From contig CAYTMU010000018.1 of NCBI GenBank assembly GCA_964438975.1, forward strand, positions 1 through 64,000: a stretch of 64,000 nucleotides of DNA. The letters are read 5' to 3'. Below the pieces are notes generated by a model. It made no database searches and had not been told where the DNA came from. It saw only the letters and a list, made by a program, of their open reading frames with translations. A program made the position numbers and the translations under genes. Source of the DNA: Chryseosolibacter sp964438975. GTDB lineage: Bacteria; Bacteroidota; Bacteroidia; Cytophagales; Cyclobacteriaceae. This document shows, in pieces, positions 26,501-33,615 of this stretch. Positions within the stretch are counted from its first letter, which is position 1. Each line of letters starts with the position of its first letter.

Positions 26501-27524
26501 CCTCGACATGGGATTGCCGGTCATTGATGGCTCAGACGTGCTGAAGAAGCTCAAGTCCGATCCGGATCTGAGACACATACCCGTTCAGATCATTTCCGGG
26601 CAGGACTACCGCAGAGTGGGCCTTGAGTTGGGTGCTGTCGACTTTATTCGCAAGCCGATTACTCGCGATGCATTCTGGGGAGCGCTTGACAAAGTAGAGT
26701 ATTTCGTATCGAGAAAACCAAAGAAACTGCTGATCATCGAGGACAACAAGCAGCATAACGAAGCTGTCCAGCAACTGATCGGGAATGGAGATGTCAAGTG
26801 TTACTCCGCTTTCTCAGGAACGGAAGCGTATGAACTATTGGGTACCACGTCGTTCGATTGCATCATTGTCGACCTCGGTCTTCCCGACATGACTGGTTTT
26901 GGATTCCTGGAGAAGATCAGGGAGGATAGCAATCTCAGTCGCATTCCCATCATTGTTTACACCGGTAAGGACCTCAGTAAAGAGGAGAACCAGCGGCTTG
27001 AAAACCTTGCCAGTACCGTGGTGTTGAAGACAGCTTTTTCGCATGAACGTCTCCTGGACGAAACCACGCTCTTTCTTCACCGCGTCGAGTCGAAGCTGCC
27101 GAAAGAAAAGCAGAGCATTATTCGCAAGCTTCACAAGACTGATGAGGTATTGAGGGGCAAACGCGTTCTAATCGTTGATGACGACGCCCGAAACGCCTCC
27201 TCACTGGTGAGTGCACTCGAGCCGGAAGGCATGACCGTGTTCAAGGCGGAGAATGGGATAGCTGCTCTTGCTCGTCTGACTGAAGAGAAGAACATCGACA
27301 TCATCCTGATGGATGTGATGATGCCAGGTATGGACGGCATCGAAGCTACCCGTAAACTCAGACAGATGCCGGAACTCAGGAAGATTCCTGTGATCGCGCT
27401 TACAGCAAAGGCAATGAAGGACGACCGCGAGAAGTGTCTCGCAGCTGGAATGTCGGATTACATCTCGAAGCCACTTAACGTGCAACAGTTAGTGGCGCTC
27501 ATGCGTGTTTGGTTATATACGTGA
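23508..27524 (+). CDS. Hybrid sensor histidine kinase with three receiver domains
   Basis: A 1338-residue membrane sensor. Order of domains: membrane helix (~12-34); periplasmic part starting with a NIT-like signature (SSLVHELQNERGRF, ~56-69); second helix (~290-312); HAMP (~312-365); GAF (~420-565); a long coiled coil (~570-660) with two tandem 27-residue repeats (582-608, 609-635); HisKA with the phospho-accepting His in SHELRTP (~671); HATPase with DTGIGIP and GGTGLGLSIS; then receivers at ~945-1065, ~1070-1195 and ~1216-1336. Each receiver keeps a phosphorylatable Asp (LDMGLP, VDLGLP, MDVMMP). No output domain follows, so signals probably leave by phosphotransfer. The stop lies 19 bases before the CheR-type gene. 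Confidence 0.93.
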   Translation: MRLLRDLSIRSKLYLISIIPLLGLSVLLYGLISDSLEQKRASERVFSECEQVNALSSLVHELQNERGRFLRFLASDSQRDQNLMVSQTKLTDSALNVARETYARQGAISDFFTHFDSLSIFRSNVHTHGEHLNSLKNIVLNEIFDVARITRNPDIKNHLESHLSLLYIKEYFSRTKNILLPHFIDNEFDRVHFAHFSRNKGQFELSRSQFEHSASEELLEFYHARLATSPWLGVEAQLEFLFANPAAVSQIDVRTWWEETAAVLDAYAQTEQHSLLTIRGAAAAEVAAMNRVVVLNALMGLLVTTVITLLVAFTIRRITSSVTEISAAARKIADGEIDIRVQSGSGDEIGALADSFNKMVTGIQQHAETARLIGTGDYRKEVNVRSERDVLGKALETMRTDLQRLSIETEMRTWLLTASNQLNDRLRGEKELGVLTNDVIGELARLLDAQIGALYVRENGHLALMGRYAYSENGSRRSFNLHEGLVGQVAADGKHVVIRDVPDDYVRITSAIGDARPRHLVVYPFHYEDEVRGIIEIGSMNEFSSADLELLGLVSNHIGIAVQGALSRQRLQVLLEETQRQSEELETQQEELKQNNEELMEKTTLLQRSEEELRTQQEELQMTNEELVEKATILEEQKRNLEYTHSQIESKAKELQQANQYKSEFLSNMSHELRTPLNSILILAQVLMENRNQNLTTKEIQFANTILNSGNDLLNLINEILDLSKIEAGKMELAVESFSVDALIRSLKGSFGEVAKSRKIRFSIRCDPRVKEKVLVSDQQRLEQVLKNFLSNSFKFTETEGKVEMTIDLPTPDVSFRRTSLRQSSDTLAFRVSDTGIGIPEDKLEAIFEAFHQVDGSTRRQYGGTGLGLSISRELANLLGGEIHVSSQLDAGSVFTLYIPAEVPRISTDTVSTRLIPSAPAEDSVRVVNEMPLVDASHYDDQHLIMSGDRVILIMEDDVALSKVLLELVHERNYKGIIAHQGNIGLAYARHYKPDAIILDMGLPVIDGSDVLKKLKSDPDLRHIPVQIISGQDYRRVGLELGAVDFIRKPITRDAFWGALDKVEYFVSRKPKKLLIIEDNKQHNEAVQQLIGNGDVKCYSAFSGTEAYELLGTTSFDCIIVDLGLPDMTGFGFLEKIREDSNLSRIPIIVYTGKDLSKEENQRLENLASTVVLKTAFSHERLLDETTLFLHRVESKLPKEKQSIIRKLHKTDEVLRGKRVLIVDDDARNASSLVSALEPEGMTVFKAENGIAALARLTEEKNIDIILMDVMMPGMDGIEATRKLRQMPELRKIPVIALTAKAMKDDREKCLAAGMSDYISKPLNVQQLVALMRVWLYT

Positions 27525-27543
27525 GCGAATACGCGGCAAACTG

Positions 27544-28416
27544 ATGCCGATCGATCAAGAGAGCAATATCTACGATGCTGAAATGGTTGTAAGAACAGTT
27601 GACACAATTGATTCGGGTGAACTGAGAGAGCTACTCGACGCGATCCATGCATTGTACGGTTATGATTTTACACAGTACGCGGAAGAATCGATCAAACGCC
27701 GCAGTGTCTATTTCATGAATACGCACAGGATAGCTACCGTGAAAGACCTGGCAAACCTGTTGCTAACCGATGAAGGCAAGTTTGAGGAGTTCGTCAGGAA
27801 CACGTCTGTCACGGTCACCGAGATGTTCCGAGACCCTGCGTTCTACGCTTGCCTGCGAACGAAGGTGCTGACCAGACTAGCAACCTATCCCTTTGTAAAA
27901 ATATGGATAGCCGGATGCGCGACGGGAGAAGAAGTTTATTCAGTCGCCATACTCCTGAAAGAGGAAGGATTGTTGTCGCGTTCGCTGATCTATGCCACAG
28001 ACATCAATCAGGATTCCCTTCGCCGCGCACGGGAAGGGATATTTCCGATTGACCTGATGAAAACCTATACGACAAACTACCAGACGGCAGGTGGTCAGCG
28101 GGATTTCTCGGAGTACTACGTGGCACAATACGACGCTGCGTTATTTGATCGCGACCTCCGGAACAACATCGTCTTTGCCCCTCATAATCTTGCCACCGAC
28201 CAATCGTTCAACGAGTTTCATCTCGTGTTGTGTCGAAACGTGATGATTTACTTCAATCAGACATTGCAAAGCAAAGTGGTCAATCTGTTTTACAATAGCC
28301 TTTGCAGATTTGGGATACTGGGTCTCGGTAACAAAGAATCCCTGTTGCTCACGGATAAACTGAAACGCTTCCAGGCATTCGACCCAAAGCAAAGACTGTA
28401 TATCAAGATGTCGTGA
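27544..28416 (+). CDS. CheR-type protein-glutamate methyltransferase
   Basis: A 290-residue SAM-dependent methyltransferase with both CheR parts: an N-terminal helical domain (LHALYGYDFTQYAEESIKRR region) and the catalytic domain with the SAM-binding IAGCATGEEVYSVAI, the acidic TDINQDSLRRAREG, and VLCRNVMIYF. The ATG at 27544 is preferred because the upstream ATG at 27505 lies inside the kinase gene. There is no methyl-accepting chemoreceptor or CheB gene in view, so its target may be the adjacent HAMP-containing kinase. Such CheR plus hybrid-kinase pairs occur in Cytophagales without flagella. Confidence 0.88.
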   Translation: MPIDQESNIYDAEMVVRTVDTIDSGELRELLDAIHALYGYDFTQYAEESIKRRSVYFMNTHRIATVKDLANLLLTDEGKFEEFVRNTSVTVTEMFRDPAFYACLRTKVLTRLATYPFVKIWIAGCATGEEVYSVAILLKEEGLLSRSLIYATDINQDSLRRAREGIFPIDLMKTYTTNYQTAGGQRDFSEYYVAQYDAALFDRDLRNNIVFAPHNLATDQSFNEFHLVLCRNVMIYFNQTLQSKVVNLFYNSLCRFGILGLGNKESLLLTDKLKRFQAFDPKQRLYIKMS

Positions 28417-28527
28417 ATTATGATTTACGGCGACCGTTCACCGAACGTCAATTTTGTTTAATCGAACGCCATTTTACGCAACTCAATGCACATTTTCCGT
28501 CGATTCGTTAGGAATGTTCATTCCACC

Positions 28528-28544
28528 ACTTATCTTTGATAAGT
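28528..28544 (+). promoter_or_regulatory. Promoter element overlapped by a perfect inverted repeat
   Basis: TATCTTTG at 28531-28538 matches the Bacteroidota -7 element TAnnTTTG. It lies inside a perfect palindrome, ACTTATC at 28528-28534 and GATAAGT at 28538-28544, around a TTT spacer. A protein bound there would cover the -7 region. The expected transcript has a leader of about 90 bases before the cold-shock gene, as is common for csp genes. Confidence 0.55.
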
Positions 28545-28634
28545 CATTGTTCTCTTGCACCTACCTACCTTTACCGCCTTCGAGTGACACGCCGTGCGCT
28601 CGAATGCTCCGAACACCAATTAAATTTTACCATA

Positions 28635-28829
28635 ATGAAAGAAGGAGTAGTCAAATTCTTTAACAACTCAAAAGGTTTTGGGTTTATTAAGCCAGCCGAT
28701 TCAGGCGAGGACATTTTTGTTCATCAGAGCGGTCTCATTGATGAAATTCGCGAAAACGACAAAGTGCAATTCGAAGTAGAAAAAGGACGAAAGGGTTTGA
28801 ACGCCGTTAAAGTTCAGATCATTCAGTAA
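28635..28829 (+). CDS. Cold shock protein (CspA family)
   Basis: A 64-residue single cold-shock domain. The RNA-binding motifs are RNP1-like KGFGFIK and RNP2-like DIFVHQS. The start at 28635 gives the standard opening MKEGVVKFFN; an ATG 99 bases upstream adds unrelated residues. It acts as a single-stranded nucleic-acid chaperone in the cytoplasm. A strong terminator follows 24 bases after the stop, so it is probably monocistronic. Confidence 0.95.
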   Translation: MKEGVVKFFNNSKGFGFIKPADSGEDIFVHQSGLIDEIRENDKVQFEVEKGRKGLNAVKVQIIQ

Positions 28830-28853
28830 TAGGATCACATTGCGCAAGAAAAG

Positions 28854-28882
28854 GCCATCGATGCGAATCGATGGCTTTTTTT
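28854..28882 (+). terminator. Rho-independent terminator after cold shock gene
   Basis: A nine-base-pair stem, GCCATCGAT paired with ATCGATGGC, around a GCGA loop and followed by seven T. It insulates the cold-shock gene from the permease operon. Confidence 0.9.
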
Positions 28883-28969
28883 GTGGCCGAAAAAAACAGG
28901 CGCACTCCCTGCTGCTTTCAATTTTTTATCCTATGTTACCATCTATTGTTAACCAAGCGGGCGCACATC

Positions 28970-30304
28970 TTGCAACCGAACGAACTCAAGCGGACGTTGT
29001 CACCCACTATGTTGTGGGGATTAGGCGTCGGATATGTCATTTCTGGAATGTACTTCGGATGGAACCTGGGGTTGGCCGAAGGAGGAACACTTGGGTTGGC
29101 AGTCGCCACACTCTTTATCATCATACTGTATGTAACCTTTACATTCAGCTATTCAGAACTTGCTTGCGCAATCCCGAAGGCGGGAGGTGCATTCGATTAC
29201 GCTCATCGCGCACTGGGTAAAGACCTTGGATTCATAGCGGGAATCGCCCAAAGCGTTGAGTTCATTTTCGCACCACCTGCCATTGCTTTCGCCATCGGTG
29301 CCTACTTCAACCTCTTCTTTCCGACTATTCCGATCCTTGGCATCGCTGTCTGCGCTTACGTCTTGTTCACGGCGCTGAATATTTACGGGGTGCGGGCGGC
29401 TGCGATGTTTGAATTGGTCATCACTATGCTGGCTGTCGGCGAACTGCTGCTGTTTGCCGGACTGACACTGCCAGAGTTCCAGTGGAGTAATCTGACGCAT
29501 AATGCATTGCCCAACGGATGGACGGGTGCGTTCGCGGCCATTCCTTTTGCAATTTGGTTTTTCCTGGCGATCGAAGGCGTCGCGAATGTCGCTGAAGAGG
29601 CCGTGAATCCGCAACGTACAATCCTGATCGGGTTTGGTTCCGCTATTCTGACGCTGGTCGTCCTCTGTATCCTCACATTCATTTCCTCTGTTGGCGTAGC
29701 CGGCTGGGAGGCAATTGTCTTCACGTCGGACGGTAGCATGTCCGACTCGCCGTTACCCCTCGCACTCGCCCGGGTCGTAGGCGAAAACAATGTATTTTAC
29801 CACTTGCTTATCACGGTCGGATTATTCGGTCTGATCGCCTCTTTTCATGGTATCATCCTCGTCGCGGGTCGCTCGACATTTGAGTTTGGCAGAATGGGGT
29901 TTGTTCCATCCTTTGTCGGGAACGTGAATCCGCGGTTCCGCACGCCTGCCAATGCACTTATCGTAAATATGGGAATTGGTATTCTCGCGCTCCTTACCGG
30001 CAAAACCGGTGAGATCATTACCATGTCCGTATTCGGCGCGTTAACACTGTATATCATATCGATGATCGCGTTCCTCCGACTGCGAAAGAAGGAGCCTGAT
30101 CTCCCCCGGCCATTCCGGGTGCCTCTGTATCCGTTTGCACCCTGGACAGCGCTTGTCATCGCCTCCGCATCATTCGTTGCAATGACCTTCTACAACACCA
30201 AAGTCGCAGGAATTTATTGCCTGCTCGTTGTCGGATGCTTTGGAATATTTAAATTATGGCAACGCAGAACCCCTTCAAAAATGAATAGTTCTAAACCCCA
30301 ATAA
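28970..30304 (+). CDS. Ethanolamine permease-like APC transporter
   Basis: About 444 residues with twelve predicted membrane helices. The stretch LWGLGVGYVISGMYFGWNLG, then EGGTLGLAVATLF and SYSELACAIPKAGGAFDYAH, matches ethanolamine permeases of the amino-acid/polyamine/organocation superfamily. The start is uncertain: the only upstream in-frame ATG (28871) lies inside the preceding terminator, so TTG at 28970 is proposed; the ATG at 29009 would cut into the first helix. It begins a co-directional set with a glutamine-synthetase-like gene 10 bases after its stop. Likely imports ethanolamine or a related small amine. Confidence 0.85.
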   Translation: MQPNELKRTLSPTMLWGLGVGYVISGMYFGWNLGLAEGGTLGLAVATLFIIILYVTFTFSYSELACAIPKAGGAFDYAHRALGKDLGFIAGIAQSVEFIFAPPAIAFAIGAYFNLFFPTIPILGIAVCAYVLFTALNIYGVRAAAMFELVITMLAVGELLLFAGLTLPEFQWSNLTHNALPNGWTGAFAAIPFAIWFFLAIEGVANVAEEAVNPQRTILIGFGSAILTLVVLCILTFISSVGVAGWEAIVFTSDGSMSDSPLPLALARVVGENNVFYHLLITVGLFGLIASFHGIILVAGRSTFEFGRMGFVPSFVGNVNPRFRTPANALIVNMGIGILALLTGKTGEIITMSVFGALTLYIISMIAFLRLRKKEPDLPRPFRVPLYPFAPWTALVIASASFVAMTFYNTKVAGIYCLLVVGCFGIFKLWQRRTPSKMNSSKPQ

Positions 30305-30314
30305 CAATTCCCCG

Positions 30315-31673
30315 ATGACATCGGAAGAGATTATCAATTACCTGAAACAACACCCTTCGGCCAGAGTTAAGATCGCTTTTACAGACATCGATGGCATACT
30401 GAGAGGAAAATACATCTCGACGGAAAAGTTTCTTTCCGCCGTGGAAGGCGGCTCCGGCTTTTGTGATGTCATTTTCGGTTGGGATGCAGCGGACCTGGCG
30501 TACGATAACGTGAAGTACACGGGTTGGCATACGGGATACCCTGATGCCCCCGCGCGCATAGATTTGTCCACCTTCCGGAAGATTCCCTGGGAGAACGACG
30601 TTCCATTCTTTCTCGGCGATATCTCCGACAACGAAGGCCTTCCGGCTTCGGTATGTCCGAGACAACTGATCCGAAAGGTCGCGACCCGTGCAGCCGATGC
30701 GGGGTTCAAAGTCTATTGCTCCCAGGAGTTTGAGTGGTTCAACTTCCGCGAAACACCTCAGTCTGCGGAAGAGAAAGGTTTTCGCGGAATGACCCCGTTG
30801 ACTCCCGGCATGTTCGGATATTCCATTCTTCGCAGCACGCTCAACAATCCGTATTTCAACGATCTGTTTGAACTTTTGGGGAAATTCGGGGTGCCGTTGG
30901 AAGGACTTCACACGGAGACAGGACCTGGCGTATTTGAGGCGGCGATCCGCTATAGTGATCTTGTGGAAGCTGCCGATCGCGCAGTGCTCTTCAAAACCGC
31001 TGTTAAGGAAATCGCGTATCGCCACGGTATCATGGCGACATTCATGGCGAAGATAAGTGAGCACCTCCCGGGATGCGGTGGACATGTGCACCAAAGTTTG
31101 TGGAGCGCAGACGGCGAGCGCAACCTCTTCCGCGACGAGCAGGAAGAGCAGGGCATCAGCAAGCTGATGAAGCAATACCTCGCCGGCCAGCTCTTCTGTT
31201 TGCCACATCTGCTCCCGATTTATGCGCCGACGGTAAATAGCTACAAGCGATTGGTGGAAGGTGCGTGGGCGCCTACCACACTCACCTGGGGTATCGACAA
31301 CCGGACAGTGGCGATCCGGCTTCTGTGCAATGGAGAGAAGTCAGCGCGGATCGAAACACGTGTGATCGGCTCTGATGCGAACCCGTATCTCGCCATGGCT
31401 GCTGCAGTTGCCTCGGGCTTGTACGGGATTGAAAACAAGTTGGAACTGTCGCAACCACCCACGCAGGGCAATGGATATCGAGACTATACCTACGGTACGC
31501 TTCCGACCAACCTGTACGATGCCACCCAGCGGATGAAGAGCTCGGACGTCGCGAAGGAGGTGCTCGGTGCCGACTTCGTTGAACACTTCACGCATACGCG
31601 CGAATGGGAGTGGAGGCAATCGCTGAAAGCGGTCACCGACTGGGAATTCCGGCGGTATTTCGAAATAATATGA
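30315..31673 (+). CDS. Glutamine synthetase family ligase (probable gamma-glutamylamide synthetase)
   Basis: A 452-residue member of the glutamine synthetase superfamily, nearest in organisation to PuuA/GlnT-type enzymes. The N-terminal beta-grasp has TDIDGILRGKYI, a form typical of gamma-glutamyl-amine ligases. The catalytic part has ETGPGVFEAAI, PGCGGHVHQSLW and IDNRTVAIRLL, for metal, ATP and glutamate binding. Such enzymes join glutamate to an amine using ATP. With an ethanolamine-type permease before it, the likely product is gamma-glutamylethanolamide, but putrescine or another amine is possible. A role in ammonia assimilation is less likely given the catabolic neighbours. Confidence 0.88.
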   Translation: MTSEEIINYLKQHPSARVKIAFTDIDGILRGKYISTEKFLSAVEGGSGFCDVIFGWDAADLAYDNVKYTGWHTGYPDAPARIDLSTFRKIPWENDVPFFLGDISDNEGLPASVCPRQLIRKVATRAADAGFKVYCSQEFEWFNFRETPQSAEEKGFRGMTPLTPGMFGYSILRSTLNNPYFNDLFELLGKFGVPLEGLHTETGPGVFEAAIRYSDLVEAADRAVLFKTAVKEIAYRHGIMATFMAKISEHLPGCGGHVHQSLWSADGERNLFRDEQEEQGISKLMKQYLAGQLFCLPHLLPIYAPTVNSYKRLVEGAWAPTTLTWGIDNRTVAIRLLCNGEKSARIETRVIGSDANPYLAMAAAVASGLYGIENKLELSQPPTQGNGYRDYTYGTLPTNLYDATQRMKSSDVAKEVLGADFVEHFTHTREWEWRQSLKAVTDWEFRRYFEII

Positions 31674-31717
31674 TCACTGTTACCCGCCGCGCATCGGATT
31701 AATCGCGCGCAAACAAT

Positions 31718-32866
31718 ATGAACTACGATACAATTTATCAGTACAATTTTCCAACAACAATTCGTTTTGGAGCAGGAGCCAGTAAGGAACTCCCCGATTA
31801 TCTTTTGAAGAATGGATTGCGCCGGCCGCTGATCGTAACAGATCCAGTAGTTGCGCAATTGGGATTTTTCAGGGAGATCGTCGGGGACCTCGAGCGCAGA
31901 GGGCTGGCCTGTGAAACCTTTTCGGACATTCATAAGAATCCGGTGAAGTCGGATGTTTACAAGGGCGGAGAAGTATTCGATCAAGCGGGCTGCGATGTGA
32001 TCGTGGGAATAGGTGGTGGTGCCGCGCTTGATGTGGCCCGGGCAATTGTTCTCCGGGTAAATCACCGGGAGGATCTGTTTGTCTATGACGACCTGATCGG
32101 CGGTGATGTGTATGTGACGAATGACGTTCCGCATTTTGTGACAATCCCGACCACTGCGGGAACCGGGAGCGAAGTGGGCCGGAGCGCGATCATATCCGAC
32201 GATGTCACCCATCAGAAGAAGATACTGTTTTCACCAAAGCTACTGGCAAGAATCGTGTTTGCCGATCCGCAGCTCACGATGGAATTGCCCGCATTTGTCA
32301 CGGCTGCGACTGGCATGGATGCGTTGACGCACAATATGGAAGCATTCCTGGCGAAGATGCCACATCCCATGTGTGAAGGCATCGCGCTGCAGGGTATGTT
32401 GTTGATTCACGAAGCGATTGAGACAGCTGTCAAGAAACCTGATCTTGCGTCGCGCTGGAAAATGCTCATGGGTTCAATGATGGGTGCGGTTGCTTTTCAA
32501 AAGGGATTGGGTGTCGTCCATTCGCTTGCGCATCCGCTGTCTACGTTGCTCGATACGCATCACGGACTAGCCAATGCCGTTGCGATACCGCACGGAATGG
32601 CGTTCAATATTGAAGGCTGTGAGGAGAAGTTTTCACAAATAGCGCGATGCCTCCGCCTGCCTGCTGAATCTGGAGAAGCAGTGGTAGATTATCTGTTCGA
32701 TATCAACACGCGGATCAGTATCCCGCATCGAATGCGGGACATTGGTGTGCGCGACGAACATATCGAGCAACTCGCTGACCTTGCTTCCGCCGACTTCGCA
32801 CATCCCAATAATCCGAAGCCTGTGTCGCGAGAGGACTTCAAAAGTCTTTATCAAAAAGCTTTGTGA
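31718..32866 (+). CDS. Iron-containing alcohol dehydrogenase
   Basis: A 382-residue group III alcohol dehydrogenase. NAD-binding GIGGGAALDVARA (~97-109) and PTTAGTGSEVG (~146-156) are present, and so are the metal-ligand segments GMDALTHNMEAF and VVHSLAHPLSTLLDTHHGLANA, which supply the Asp and three His. It oxidises a primary alcohol to an aldehyde. In this operon the obvious substrate is the hydroxyl end of gamma-glutamylethanolamide. In the putrescine Puu route that step is done by a flavin oxidase acting on an amine, so finding an alcohol dehydrogenase here favours an amino-alcohol substrate. Confidence 0.92.
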   Translation: MNYDTIYQYNFPTTIRFGAGASKELPDYLLKNGLRRPLIVTDPVVAQLGFFREIVGDLERRGLACETFSDIHKNPVKSDVYKGGEVFDQAGCDVIVGIGGGAALDVARAIVLRVNHREDLFVYDDLIGGDVYVTNDVPHFVTIPTTAGTGSEVGRSAIISDDVTHQKKILFSPKLLARIVFADPQLTMELPAFVTAATGMDALTHNMEAFLAKMPHPMCEGIALQGMLLIHEAIETAVKKPDLASRWKMLMGSMMGAVAFQKGLGVVHSLAHPLSTLLDTHHGLANAVAIPHGMAFNIEGCEEKFSQIARCLRLPAESGEAVVDYLFDINTRISIPHRMRDIGVRDEHIEQLADLASADFAHPNNPKPVSREDFKSLYQKAL

Positions 32867-32913
32867 AAATCACCGACGATACGCGTGAACGAAGTGACCA
32901 TAAATAAACAGAG

Positions 32914-33591
32914 ATGTCAATAGTCATAGGAATAACCGATTGCAGCAAATACCAGAACTATCACAAGTGGATTGCTGCTGAATCAGGTGTCGAAGTCATT
33001 CAACTGAGCCATCAGCAAGGTAACGCTTCGGCTGTTGAGAAGTGTAATGGCATTGTCCTTACAGGAGGGGAGGATGTGCACCCAAGCTATTACGGGCGGG
33101 AAGACTATCTGCCCTATTGCGAAGTAAATGAGGAACGTGATGCGTTTGAGTGGAAGGTACTCGAACTCGTTGAAAAGCACAAACGTCCACTGCTTGGTAT
33201 CTGTCGGGGTCTGCAGATTGCCAATGTTTTCTACGGGGGTACATTGATACCGCATTTGCCATCCTTTGGAAAGTTTGATCATGCGGAGGGCGAACGAGGA
33301 GATCGTTATCACGACATCTATGTCGACTGCAACAGCCGACTCATGACGTTCCTTAACGTACTAACAGGAGAAGTAAACAGCGCTCATCACCAGGCCGCCG
33401 ACCGTATTGCACCTGGCTTCGTGGCGAATGCGTTGTCGCCCGATGGAGTAGTTGAAGGTATTGAACGAGAGGCAGGCAAAGAGGGTGCATTCCTGCAGTT
33501 AGTCCAGTGGCATCCCGAGCGGATGAAAGATCCCGGCAGCGCATTCTCGGGACAATTGAAACTTGTATTCCTGGAACAATGCCGCCTATAA
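32914..33591 (+). CDS. Class I glutamine amidotransferase-like gamma-glutamyl hydrolase (PuuD-like)
   Basis: A 225-residue peptidase C26-type hydrolase. The nucleophile elbow is LLGICRGLQIANVFYGG (Cys at ~97), the oxyanion region TGGEDVHPSYYGR, and the His-Glu pair is in QWHPERM near the C-terminus. PuuD-type enzymes release glutamate from gamma-glutamylated intermediates. Here it would finish the pathway by freeing the product amine acid and recycling glutamate. It sits between the alcohol and aldehyde dehydrogenase genes, 47 and 24 bases away. Confidence 0.9.
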   Translation: MSIVIGITDCSKYQNYHKWIAAESGVEVIQLSHQQGNASAVEKCNGIVLTGGEDVHPSYYGREDYLPYCEVNEERDAFEWKVLELVEKHKRPLLGICRGLQIANVFYGGTLIPHLPSFGKFDHAEGERGDRYHDIYVDCNSRLMTFLNVLTGEVNSAHHQAADRIAPGFVANALSPDGVVEGIEREAGKEGAFLQLVQWHPERMKDPGSAFSGQLKLVFLEQCRL

Positions 33592-33615
33592 CATATTCGA
33601 TAAAAATTTACAACT

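Noticed and set aside
28871..28969. N-terminal extension of the permease from the ATG at 28871
   Set aside because: That ATG lies within the stem of a strong terminator of the preceding gene, and the added residues do not resemble the family N-terminus.
30291..31208. A 305-codon open frame antisense to the glutamine-synthetase-like gene
   Set aside because: It mirrors a clearly real gene with full catalytic motifs, and its translation has no recognisable domain. Long antisense frames arise from codon bias.
30315..31673. Housekeeping glutamine synthetase glnA
   Set aside because: The N-terminal RGK form and the catabolic operon with permease, dehydrogenases and gamma-glutamyl hydrolase fit a PuuA/GlnA4-type ligase better than ammonia assimilation.
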